Part shown: piece after piece, positions 28,226 to 35,515 of the stretch | How the letters are laid out: every line of letters starts with the position of its first letter | Numbering within the stretch: the first letter of the stretch is position 1 | DNA from: Flavobacterium frigidimaris | Lineage (GTDB): Bacteria > Bacteroidota > Bacteroidia > Flavobacteriales > Flavobacteriaceae | Direction: 5' to 3' | DNA length: 64,000 bases | Assembly (NCBI GenBank): GCA_900129595.1 | Contig: FQWG01000010.1 | Coordinates: 62,001 to 126,000, forward strand | Position numbers and translations under genes: made by a program | The notes under the pieces: generated by a model | What the model saw: only the letters and a program-made list of their open reading frames with translations | Told to the model about the DNA's origin: nothing | Database searches by the model: none

Positions 28226-28320
28226 GAAAATCCAGTTTTTTTTTAAACTCTTTTTATTCACATTTTAATCTACCTTTCCATGTGTTTAAAATCATTCGCA
28301 GATTTTTAATTTTTAATTAT

Positions 28321-29922
28321 TTATAGGTATTTGTAACACGGAATAGTCAAAAAGTCAACGAAATCAGGATTTACAACCAATCTTTCCAAAACCTTTTCAG
28401 CCAAAGGAAATTGTCTTTTTTCATGAAGTTCTTCTCCTAATTCGTCTTTAATTTTTTTGAATTCATCTAAAGCCAGTTCGTGATAATACGCCAGATCTAA
28501 CTTTTTGCCATTATCTAAAACCACTTTATTCTGAAGCCATTGCCACAATTGCGATCTCGAAATTTCAGCAGTTGCGGCATCCTCCATCAAATTGTGCAAA
28601 GCCGCTGCGCCTTGTCCGTTGAGCCATGAAGCCAGATACAAAACTCCTACATTGATATTTTTTCGAACGCCGTTTTCAGTAATGATTCCAATTGGTGGTT
28701 CAATTAAATCTGTTTCTGTAATTTTGCGATGTTCTCTTTTTATATGAATCTGATTGGGAGTTGGCATTCCTTTATCAAAGATTTCTTTTGCTATTGCAAC
28801 CAAATCCGGATGAGCAACCCAGGTTCCATCGTGACCATTTTGAACTTCGCGTTCTTTATCAGCTTTTACTTTTGCAAAAGCGGCAGTATTGGCTTCTTCA
28901 TTATTTTTAATCGGAATCTGAGCTGCCATTCCGCCAATCGCATGAATACCCCTTTTATGACATCTTTGAATTACCAAATTTGAATAGGCATTCATAAAAG
29001 GCGAAGTCATATTTACCTGATCGCGATCCGGAACAATGAATTTTGGATTCTTTCTGAACTTTTTGATATAAGAGAAAATATAATCCCAGCGCCCGCAGTT
29101 TAGACCAACGATATGTTCTTTTAATTCATAAATAATTTCATCCAACTGAAAACTCGCCGTTATCGTTTCAATAAGAACCGTCACTTTTATAGTTCCTCTT
29201 TCCAGTTTCAAATAATCCTCAGTAAAGTCAATTACATTGTTCCACCAACGAGCTTCAAGATAATGTTCTAATTTCGGAATGTAGAAGTACGGTCCTGAAT
29301 TGTTTTCCAAAAGCCTTTTGTGATTATGAAAAACATACAATCCAAAATCTACCAAAGAACCAGAAACCTCTTTTCCTTCAATCAAAAGATGTTTTTCCGG
29401 CAAATGCAAACCTCTCGGACGTACAATTAGCGTGGCTATTTTTTCATTCAAATGATAAGACTTTTGCTTTACCAAATCAGTGTATGTAATGGTTTTGTTT
29501 ACCGCATCGATTAAATTCATTTGACCGTCCATCAAATTTTGCCAGGTTGGCGAAGTACTGTCTTCAAAATCTGCCATAAAAGTTTTCGCTCCTGAATTCA
29601 ATGCATTGATAATCATCTTACGATCAACCGGACCGGTAATTTCTACTCTGCGATCTAATAAATCTTTGGGGATTTCGCCAGCTGTCCAATTACCTTCTCT
29701 GACACTTTTAGTTTCGGGTGTAAAAACCGGCATGACGCCCTGATCAAAAGCAGTTTGTTTTTGTTCTCTTTGTAACAATAACAGTTTGCGTTGCGATTCG
29801 AATTTTCGATGCAATTCGGTTATAAAAACGATTGCTTCTTCTGTCCAGATCTTTGGATAAGAAAGTTTCTTTTCGGCTAAAAATTCCATTGCCGTTTCGG
29901 TAATCTCTAATTGGTTTTTCAT
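28321..29922 (-). CDS. aceB: Malate synthase A
   Basis: A 533-residue malate synthase, the length of the E. coli A isoform, condensing glyoxylate with acetyl-CoA. Seen motifs include EITGPVDRKMIINALNSGAK near residues 91-110, FMADFEDSTSPTW, IVRPRGLHL (about 165-173, catalytic Arg), and GLNCGRWDYIFSY for the metal-binding TIM barrel. I start at the ATG at 29922; an upstream in-frame start would add 22 residues unlike the family. It is transcribed towards aceA and divergent from the ScfR/RamB-type regulator. A palindrome near its predicted -33 region may control it. Confidence 0.96.
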   Translation of the reverse strand: MKNQLEITETAMEFLAEKKLSYPKIWTEEAIVFITELHRKFESQRKLLLLQREQKQTAFDQGVMPVFTPETKSVREGNWTAGEIPKDLLDRRVEITGPVDRKMIINALNSGAKTFMADFEDSTSPTWQNLMDGQMNLIDAVNKTITYTDLVKQKSYHLNEKIATLIVRPRGLHLPEKHLLIEGKEVSGSLVDFGLYVFHNHKRLLENNSGPYFYIPKLEHYLEARWWNNVIDFTEDYLKLERGTIKVTVLIETITASFQLDEIIYELKEHIVGLNCGRWDYIFSYIKKFRKNPKFIVPDRDQVNMTSPFMNAYSNLVIQRCHKRGIHAIGGMAAQIPIKNNEEANTAAFAKVKADKEREVQNGHDGTWVAHPDLVAIAKEIFDKGMPTPNQIHIKREHRKITETDLIEPPIGIITENGVRKNINVGVLYLASWLNGQGAAALHNLMEDAATAEISRSQLWQWLQNKVVLDNGKKLDLAYYHELALDEFKKIKDELGEELHEKRQFPLAEKVLERLVVNPDFVDFLTIPCYKYL

Positions 29923-30000
29923 AGCTGTAAATTTATTTTCATTAGCAATAATCGGATAATTTATGCCTTTTAAAAACATAAAAGCCATAACAACCTGATA

Positions 30001-30029
30001 TCTAATATTTTCTACACCACAATATTAGA
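30001..30029 (-). promoter_or_regulatory. Inverted repeat over the likely aceB promoter/leader
   Basis: TCTAATATT (30001-30009) and AATATTAGA (30021-30029) are perfect inverted copies. On the minus strand the second arm includes TAATATTG, a one-mismatch -7 box for aceB, with a possible TTG (30048-30050) 20 bp further up. Confidence 0.45.
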
Positions 30030-30049
30030 AAAAAGTTTTTTACAAAACA

Positions 30050-30063
30050 AGCGAACGTTCGCT
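30050..30063. promoter_or_regulatory. 14-bp palindrome AGCGAACGTTCGCT between aceB and its putative regulator
   Basis: A perfect palindrome, GC-rich in AT-rich surroundings, lying about 20 bp upstream of the regulator's -33 box and abutting the proposed aceB -33 element. It is the best candidate operator in this divergent region. Confidence 0.6.
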
Positions 30064-30081
30064 AAATATTAAAAATAATTT

Positions 30082-30113
30082 TTTGGCGATTATTTTTTAA
30101 ATGGCTATATTTG
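30082..30113 (+). promoter_or_regulatory. Promoter of the ScfR/RamB-type regulator, possibly leaderless
   Basis: TTTG (30082-30085), a 20-bp spacer and TATATTTG (30106-30113) match the Bacteroidota consensus well. The -7 box ends only 4 bp before the ATG, so the mRNA may start at or next to the start codon. Confidence 0.7.
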
Positions 30114-30117
30114 ATTT

Positions 30118-31599
30118 ATGGATATCGAAAAAGACTATATAAAGCTGGTATTTGGGCTCAAACTTAAGCAGGTCCGCACCCAAAAAAATCTTTCACTTTT
30201 TGGCTTAGCCAAATTGACCAATCTTTCAAAATCGTATTTAAACGAGATTGAAAAGGGAAAAAAATATCCAAAAACAGATAAAATTTTGCTTTTATGCGAG
30301 CATTTAGATGTTCCGTACGACCAAATGGTTTCTTTAAAACTGGATAACAATCTCGCTCCGATTGGTGAAATTTTAAAATCGGGTATTTTAAAAGAGATTC
30401 CTCTTGAACTTTTTGGGATTCAGGAAGCTGATTTAATTGATATTATTGCCAATGCACCGGCCAAAGTCAATGCCTTTATTAGTACGATTATCGAAATCGC
30501 GCAGCATTATAATTTAAGCAGGGAAAGTTTCTTCCTTGCCGCCTTGCGCTCTTATCAGGAAGCACACAATAATTATTTTGAAGACCTGGAAGACAAGGTA
30601 ATTTCTTTTTCGAAATCATTTCAGATTTCTTTAGATTCTAAAGTAAGTATCGAAGAATTAGAAGCTATTCTAAAAGAAGAATATGACTATAAGATAAAAG
30701 AAATCGCTTTTTCAGAACAGGAAGCTTTGGGCGATTTACGTTCGATTTATGTTCCAAAAAGCAAGACATTACTGCTTTCTACAGAATTAGACCATCCGCA
30801 GAAAGCTTTTATTCTGGCGAAAGAAATCGCCTATAATTATCTGGAAATCTCTGATCGATTACTGACTTTCAGCTGGATTAAATTTGAAAATTTCGATCAG
30901 GTCCTGCACAATTTTTATGCATCCTATTTTGCAGGCGCCTTATTATTGCCTAGACAATTGATTGTAAACAAAATCAATAATTTCCTGAATAACGAAAAAC
31001 CAAATCCTGAAGAATTTGTAGCTCTCATAGAAAGCTTCGAGGTTTCTCCGGAATCATTTTACCAGAGATTAACGAATTTACTGCCAAAAGATTTTCACTT
31101 GAAGAATTTATTCTTTTTAAGAATGTCCCATAAAATTGGTTCTGATAAATATTTAATCAAAAAAGAATTACACATTACCAATCAGCAGGAACCGCACGCT
31201 AACGAAACTAACGAACATTATTGCAGAAGATGGGTTTCCGTTAAAACCATAGACGAAGCAATCAATCAGAATAAATCTCATTTTTTCGATGCACAAATTT
31301 CCAGTTATGCACATAGCGGCAATGAGTATTTAGTTTTTTCATCGGCTACCAAAGATCCTTTTGTAGAAAACTGCATCAGAAGTATTTCTGTTGGTATTTT
31401 GATTACGCCAGCAATGAAAAAGAAATTCAAATTTATCGAAGGGAAACCACTCGTTAAAAGAATCGTTGGTGTTACCTGCGAAACCTGCGATGTAAAAGAT
31501 TGCCTGGAAAGAGCTGCGCCACCAATTGCATTAGAGAAAAAGAGGCGTCATGAGAACACTGATGCAGTGGTTCAGCAGTTTATAACTCAATTTAGCTAA
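30118..31599 (+). CDS. Short-chain fatty acyl-CoA/RamB-type regulator: HTH + M78-like + DUF2083
   Basis: A 493-residue regulator. An XRE-type HTH occupies about residues 14-68. A middle region resembles ImmA/IrrE (peptidase M78), but the HExxH zinc site is degenerate: the expected FxLAHExxH reads as FILAKEIAY at 231-239, with Lys235 and Tyr239 in place of His. The C-terminal DUF2083-like end has Cys454, Cys457 and Cys462 in a CxxCx4C pattern before LERAAPP. Relatives include RamB, a repressor of glyoxylate genes in actinobacteria, and ScfR-type acyl-CoA sensors. Being divergent from aceB-aceA supports control of the glyoxylate shunt; that is inference. Confidence 0.85.
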   Translation: MDIEKDYIKLVFGLKLKQVRTQKNLSLFGLAKLTNLSKSYLNEIEKGKKYPKTDKILLLCEHLDVPYDQMVSLKLDNNLAPIGEILKSGILKEIPLELFGIQEADLIDIIANAPAKVNAFISTIIEIAQHYNLSRESFFLAALRSYQEAHNNYFEDLEDKVISFSKSFQISLDSKVSIEELEAILKEEYDYKIKEIAFSEQEALGDLRSIYVPKSKTLLLSTELDHPQKAFILAKEIAYNYLEISDRLLTFSWIKFENFDQVLHNFYASYFAGALLLPRQLIVNKINNFLNNEKPNPEEFVALIESFEVSPESFYQRLTNLLPKDFHLKNLFFLRMSHKIGSDKYLIKKELHITNQQEPHANETNEHYCRRWVSVKTIDEAINQNKSHFFDAQISSYAHSGNEYLVFSSATKDPFVENCIRSISVGILITPAMKKKFKFIEGKPLVKRIVGVTCETCDVKDCLERAAPPIALEKKRRHENTDAVVQQFITQFS

Positions 31600-31605
31600 A
31601 ATACT

Positions 31606-31965
31606 ATGAAATACTTGACTTTAATAATAACGCTGTTTTTTATTACTCCAAACCAGCAAACAGACAAACTTACCGGCCGTTATAATTATTTAATAGAAGA
31701 CGACAATGTCTACGTTCAAAAAGATAAAATTACTTTTAATGATAGTGTTTTTGTGTTTGATAACAAATATCTGCCAAAAGGAAAAATCTCATACGGCAAT
31801 ACAATATTATTGGATAATTTCATCAATACGGATTTAATAATAAGCATCCCAAAAGATCAAATCAAAAAAGACACTATTCTATTTTACATGCATGACAGAC
31901 AAAGTTCTGCAGCGAATTACCTTGATGAAGTCGTTGGGAAAGGGAAATTGATTAAAATTAAATAA
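31606..31965 (+). CDS. Small exported hypothetical protein
   Basis: A 119-residue protein with a hydrophobic N terminus (MKYLTLIITLFFITP) that looks like a signal peptide or membrane anchor, followed by a soluble beta-rich domain. No family is recognised. It starts 6 bp after the regulator gene's stop and may be cotranscribed with it. The codon usage and the clean start make it a credible gene. Function unknown. Confidence 0.65.
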   Translation: MKYLTLIITLFFITPNQQTDKLTGRYNYLIEDDNVYVQKDKITFNDSVFVFDNKYLPKGKISYGNTILLDNFINTDLIISIPKDQIKKDTILFYMHDRQSSAANYLDEVVGKGKLIKIK

Positions 31966-31986
31966 TTCAGTTTTTTAATCTCGCAA

Positions 31987-32004
31987 TCCCGATATTTATC
32001 GGGA
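31987..32004. repeat. Perfect TCCCGATA-TT-TATCGGGA palindrome
   Basis: An 18-bp sequence with 8-bp arms. Related copies occur at 42217-42234 (degenerate), 58210-58227 (perfect arms) and 60065-60082 (one mismatch), all intergenic. Confidence 0.8.
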
Positions 32005-32050
32005 GCGAAGTCGCAAAGTTTTATTTCCCTTTGAATGTAATTCTCTAAAT

Positions 32051-32103
32051 ACAATCTTGTCATCTCGAAGGAGAGATCGCACAATCAGCTCGACAAAGAT
32101 TGT
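32051..32103. repeat. Inverted-repeat element ACAATCTT...AAGATTGT
   Basis: The 8-bp arms lie at 32051-32058 and 32096-32103, with GTC and GAC extending them unevenly. It sits in a 390-bp gene-free gap (31966-32355) that holds three different repeats. Confidence 0.6.
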
Positions 32104-32131
32104 CAAATTCTGAAAACAAAATTTCTCATTT

Positions 32132-32200
32132 AGCCCCGATAGAACTGGAAATCCTTTTATGCTGGGGTTCAGCATAAAAGATTGGAAGGGATAGCGGGAC
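32132..32200. repeat. Dispersed hairpin element (AGCCCCGATAG...GGATAGCGGGAC type)
   Basis: A perfect 11-bp stem, CTTTTATGCTG (32154-32164) and CAGCATAAAAG (32170-32180), has a GGGTT loop. Flanks AGCCCCGATAG and GGATAGCGGGAC frame it. I recall this layout as a frequent intergenic element in Bacteroidota genomes; I could not check it here. Confidence 0.65.
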
Positions 32201-32280
32201 TATACGTCTTTTGAAAGCCAAAATTTCTGCTTCAAAAAAACCTTAGTTCCTTAGGTCCTCAGAACCTTCAAAAATCTTTT

Positions 32281-32326
32281 CTTAATCTACATTAAGTGCT
32301 TTTCTTCCATGATGATCGTAAATTTG
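32281..32326 (+). promoter_or_regulatory. Pirin operator and promoter
   Basis: The imperfect palindrome CTTAATCTACATTAAG (32281-32296) is followed 38 bp after its first base by a TAAATTTG -7 box (32319-32326). The same layout is present in front of the YceI gene. Confidence 0.7.
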
Positions 32327-32355
32327 TACTATAAAAATAACAAAACACACAGATC

Positions 32356-33072
32356 ATGGAAAATATAGTATTACACAAAGCAGAAACAAGAGGAAACGCA
32401 AATCACGGATGGCTTAATGCTTATCATAGCTTTAGTTTTGCAAGCTGGTACAACCCTGAAAGAATTCAGTTTGGAGCTCTTCGTGTTCTAAACGATGACA
32501 CAATCGCTGGCGGAATGGGTTTTGGAACACATCCTCATGATAATATGGAAATCATAACCATTCCGTTAGAAGGAGATTTGGCACACAAAGACAGCATGGG
32601 AAATACTGAAATCATCAAAAATGGAGATATTCAGGTAATGAGTGCCGGAACCGGAGTGCAGCACAGTGAGTTTAACCCAAATGCAGATCAGCAAACTAAA
32701 TTATTGCAAATCTGGCTGTTTCCGAACAAAAGAAATGTAGATCCTCGTTACCAACAAATTACTTTGGATGTTGCTGACCGACATAATAAATTAGCGCAAA
32801 TTTTATCTCCAAATGCTGATGATGAAGGAGTTTGGATTCATCAGGATGCCTGGTTTAATATGGGTAATTTTGATGCTGGAGTTGCTACAGAATACAAAAT
32901 CAAAAAAGAAGGAAACGGAGTTTATGCTTTCATCTTAAAAGGAAATGTTACGATCAACGGTCAGGAATTAAATACTCGTGATGCTGTTGGAATTTCAGGA
33001 ACTGATATTTTAAGCATAAAAGCAAATACAGATGCTGAATTTCTTTTAATGGATATTCCTATGAATTATTAA
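32356..33072 (+). CDS. Pirin family protein (YhhW-like, quercetinase-type bicupin)
   Basis: A 238-residue bicupin. The N-terminal cupin has the metal-binding set: His residues in GTHPHDNMEI (around residues 56-65), a further His in AGTGVQHSEFNP (near 98) and a Glu just after. Pirins bind iron; YhhW of E. coli has quercetin 2,3-dioxygenase activity in vitro, and the biological substrate is generally unknown. It is monocistronic, with a strong hairpin terminator. Its promoter matches that of the next gene, encoding YceI, so the two are likely coregulated, plausibly in an oxidative or electrophile stress response (inference). Confidence 0.92.
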   Translation: MENIVLHKAETRGNANHGWLNAYHSFSFASWYNPERIQFGALRVLNDDTIAGGMGFGTHPHDNMEIITIPLEGDLAHKDSMGNTEIIKNGDIQVMSAGTGVQHSEFNPNADQQTKLLQIWLFPNKRNVDPRYQQITLDVADRHNKLAQILSPNADDEGVWIHQDAWFNMGNFDAGVATEYKIKKEGNGVYAFILKGNVTINGQELNTRDAVGISGTDILSIKANTDAEFLLMDIPMNY

Positions 33073-33102
33073 TTCAAAGATTACAATTAATTTTTTTTTC
33101 CG

Positions 33103-33149
33103 AGAAACGATAATAAGTTAAAAACCAACTTATTATCGTTTCTTTTTTA
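33103..33149 (+). terminator. Terminator after the pirin gene
   Basis: AGAAACGATAATAAGTT (33103-33119) and AACTTATTATCGTTTCT (33127-33143) form a perfect 17-bp stem, followed by a T-run. Confidence 0.92.
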
Positions 33150-33210
33150 TACAGAATAACAAAAGAAAGATTAATTTTATAAAACACATTTGACGATTCA
33201 TTTATTATTT

Positions 33211-33256
33211 CTTAATCTAGGTTAAGTGTGTTTCGAGTACTACGAACGTAACTTTG
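33211..33256 (+). promoter_or_regulatory. YceI operator and promoter
   Basis: CTTAATCTAGGTTAAG (33211-33226), then TAACTTTG (33249-33256) 38 bp after its first base. The bases CGTAAnTTTGT around the -7 box are also shared with the pirin promoter. Confidence 0.7.
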
Positions 33257-33296
33257 TCCTATCAAAATGAAATTAATTATTTAAAAAATAAAAATT

Positions 33297-33845
33297 ATGG
33301 CAACTACAAAATGGTCAATTGACCCAACACATTCAGAAATTGGTTTTAAAGTTAAACACATGATGTTTACAAATGTTTCAGGAAAATTTGGAACTTACGA
33401 TGCAACAATTACTACTGAAGGAGATAACTTCGAAAATGCTCAAATCGAATTTTCAGGCGATATCGCTTCTATTGATACTGCAAATGCAGACAGAGACGCT
33501 CACTTAAGAAGCGGCGATTTCTTTGATGCTGAGAATCATCCAAAATTAACTTTCAAAGGTTCATCTTTCAAAGGTTCATCTTTCAAAAAAGTTAATAACG
33601 GAGAGTATCAATTAACCGGAGATTTAGAGATTAAAGGCATTTCTAAAACAGTTACTTTTCCGGTAGAATTTAGCGGAATCATGACTGATCCTTGGGGAAA
33701 TACAAAAGTAGGTTTAAACATAGAAGGAAAAATCAATCGTAAAGATTGGGGACTAAACTGGAACTCAGCACTTGAAACCGGTGGTGTTTTAGTAGGCGAA
33801 GAAGTTCGTTTAAACATCGAATTACAATTTGCAAAACAAGCTTAA
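33297..33845 (+). CDS. YceI family protein (lipocalin-like isoprenoid-binding)
   Basis: A 182-residue YceI-domain protein that starts TKWSIDPTHSEIGFKVKHMM and continues with SGDIASIDTANADRDAHLRS and a FKGTG-type strand. YceI proteins form a lipocalin-like barrel that binds polyisoprenoids. There is no signal peptide, so this one is cytoplasmic. A 15-bp in-frame tandem duplication at 33551-33580 gives SFKGSSFKGSSFKK in a hairpin-loop region between two strands. It shares its promoter layout with the pirin gene and ends at a good terminator. Confidence 0.93.
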   Translation: MATTKWSIDPTHSEIGFKVKHMMFTNVSGKFGTYDATITTEGDNFENAQIEFSGDIASIDTANADRDAHLRSGDFFDAENHPKLTFKGSSFKGSSFKKVNNGEYQLTGDLEIKGISKTVTFPVEFSGIMTDPWGNTKVGLNIEGKINRKDWGLNWNSALETGGVLVGEEVRLNIELQFAKQA

Positions 33846-33878
33846 TCCGACATTAACAGAATTTAATTTGGTTGGTTT

Positions 33879-33918
33879 AAAATCCTGTACTTTTTAGGAA
33901 GTGCAGGATTTTTTTTGT
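33879..33918 (+). terminator. Terminator after the YceI gene
   Basis: AAAATCCTGTACTT (33879-33892) pairs with AAGTGCAGGATTTT (33899-33912), one wobble, then Ts. Confidence 0.88.
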
Positions 33919-33936
33919 TTGCTACGAAAAAATTTT

Positions 33937-33992
33937 GCCACAGATTAAAGGATTCTATGGATTTAATCTGTGAAAATCTTTTAATCTGTGGC
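33937..33992. repeat. Short copy of the GCCACAGATTAAA inverted-repeat element
   Basis: GCCACAGATTAAAGGATT (33937-33954) and AATCTTTTAATCTGTGGC (33975-33992) are inverted copies with one mismatch. This is the same arm as the element at 26.6 kb. It lies just downstream of the AraC-type gene and could add to its termination. Confidence 0.75.
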
Positions 33993-34048
33993 AAAAAATA
34001 TTTATACTTTTTGAGAAAAAAATTTAGTAAAAATTCGTGGTAACAAAA

Positions 34049-34912
34049 TCATCTCTCAGTATTTCGAAATTCTGTTGGCGACATTCCTGTTTGTTTTTTG
34101 AAGAATCTGGAGAAATACGAATAATCTTCATAACCTACTTTAAACGCCACTTCGTTTACTGCTAATTGTTTGTCAATCAGCATTCGCTTGATTTCTAAAA
34201 CAACACGATCGGTAATCACTTCTGTTGCTGTTTTTTGTAAAATTTCATTGCAGATTCTGTTGAGATGTTTTAGGGTAATATGCAATTTATCAGCATAAAA
34301 AGATGGCGATTTTTCTTCTTTGAAATACTGTTCTAAAAGCATTTCGAATTTATTGATTTTTATATTGTATGAATGAGTCTGATGCGAATAGGTTTCATTG
34401 TATTTACGTGAAATTTCAATATGAATACAATCTAATAAATTCAGCATTTTATCGAGCTGGTACTTATTTTCCCGATTGCTTTCCTGAATCAGTAAATTAA
34501 AATAGGGCAAGATTTTTGGTATTTGATTTTCCTCGAAAACCATTTCCGGCCGATTGTGAATCGAATGGTAAAAATTATACTCGTTGATGTTTTTCTGTCC
34601 GAAATACAAATTATAAATTTCCTGCGAAAAAATAATTACAAAACCTTCAATATCCTCAGACAAACTCCAATGATGCATTTGCCCGGGCTGTAAAACGAAC
34701 AAACTTCCTTTTTTTATTTCAAACTGATCAAAATCAACTTCATGCTGTCCCGAGCCTTTGGTAAAAAAAACCATTAGGTAAGAATCGTGTCGGTGTGGCT
34801 CTTCGACAAAACTGTGACTTTTTAGATGTTCCGTAAAAGTGTTCACGTAAAAATCACGGTGAATATCATTACAGCTAAAATTCTGAACACTATAAATGGG
34901 ATATTTTTTCAT
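34049..34912 (-). CDS. AraC family transcriptional regulator
   Basis: A 287-residue regulator. The N-terminal cupin-like ligand domain (~15-120) has HRHDSYLMVFFTKGSGQHEVDF and a LQPGQMHHWSL motif. A double-HTH AraC domain at the C terminus (~185-287) ends KVGYEDYSYFSRFFKKQTGMSPTEFR over the last 30 residues. I start at the ATG at 34912; a TTG two codons upstream (34918) is less likely. It is convergent with the YceI gene. AraC sites are usually direct repeats, so it is not an obvious match for the palindrome in front of pirin and YceI. Confidence 0.92.
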   Translation of the reverse strand: MKKYPIYSVQNFSCNDIHRDFYVNTFTEHLKSHSFVEEPHRHDSYLMVFFTKGSGQHEVDFDQFEIKKGSLFVLQPGQMHHWSLSEDIEGFVIIFSQEIYNLYFGQKNINEYNFYHSIHNRPEMVFEENQIPKILPYFNLLIQESNRENKYQLDKMLNLLDCIHIEISRKYNETYSHQTHSYNIKINKFEMLLEQYFKEEKSPSFYADKLHITLKHLNRICNEILQKTATEVITDRVVLEIKRMLIDKQLAVNEVAFKVGYEDYSYFSRFFKKQTGMSPTEFRNTER

Positions 34913-34918
34913 ACGCAA

Positions 34919-34970
34919 TTAGATTGGAGATTTTAGATTGTAGATTGTAGACTTTAGATTTTGGATTTTT
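34919..34970. repeat. AGATT-type low-complexity repeat upstream of the AraC gene
   Basis: Seven near-copies of a TAGATT(G/T)T unit follow the start codon. Similar arrays sit just upstream of two other minus-strand genes (42236-42306 and 57991-58022). Confidence 0.6.
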
Positions 34971-35050
34971 CTTATTGTAATTTAAGAAAAATGTCTTTAT
35001 TGTGCTATAAGTGGCGAAGATACAAAAAAGACTTTTATCCTACTCTGGAT

Positions 35051-35058
35051 TACCTTTG
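35051..35058 (+). promoter_or_regulatory. Putative -7 box of the DUF983 gene
   Basis: TACCTTTG matches TAnnTTTG, 23 bp before the ATG at 35082. Confidence 0.5.
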
Positions 35059-35081
35059 TATAAATAAAAAACAACAAAATC

Positions 35082-35444
35082 ATGTCAAGTGCATTAACTC
35101 ATATTTTAAGTAACGAATGTCCTATTTGTCATAAAGGAAAAGTTTTTAAAGACAAAAATATTTTCCTGAATTTTAGTTTGCCAAAAATGAATGAACACTG
35201 CAGTCATTGCAATTACAAGTTCCAGAAAGAACCTGGTTATTTCTTTGGTGCAATGTATGTAAACTACGGATTAACAGTGGCGCAAGGTATTGCTACTTAT
35301 TGCGTTGCCCAGTTTTTCTTTGAGAAGAATTTCGACTTAAGAATCATCCCGATTATTGCCGTTGTAATTATCTTACTCACTTCTTTCAATCTCCGATTTT
35401 CAAGATTAGCATGGATTTACATGTTTAAGGATTATTCGAAATAA
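35082..35444 (+). CDS. DUF983 family membrane protein
   Basis: A 120-residue protein. The N-terminal part carries two zinc-ribbon-like CxxC pairs (CPICHKG near residues 12-18 and CSHCNYKF near 39-46). Two transmembrane segments (about 60-83 and 86-105) follow. This matches DUF983, small membrane proteins often near cytochrome oxidase or redox genes. The function is unknown and no such neighbours occur here. It is preceded by a likely promoter and followed by fabD with a separate promoter box. Confidence 0.87.
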   Translation: MSSALTHILSNECPICHKGKVFKDKNIFLNFSLPKMNEHCSHCNYKFQKEPGYFFGAMYVNYGLTVAQGIATYCVAQFFFEKNFDLRIIPIIAVVIILLTSFNLRFSRLAWIYMFKDYSK

Positions 35445-35452
35445 AAAAGTAG

Positions 35453-35460
35453 TATTTTTG
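35453..35460 (+). promoter_or_regulatory. Putative -7 box of fabD
   Basis: TATTTTTG matches TAnnTTTG and lies 55 bp before the fabD start. Confidence 0.45.
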
Positions 35461-35515
35461 CCTTTCAATTGAAACTAATTTTCAATTCAAAAAAATTCAA
35501 CTTTAAATTAGAGAA

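Noticed and set aside
30118..31599. An active ImmA/IrrE metalloprotease and prophage-type regulator
   Set aside because: The HExxH motif is lost, no phage genes are near, and aceB-aceA neighbours support a metabolic regulator instead.
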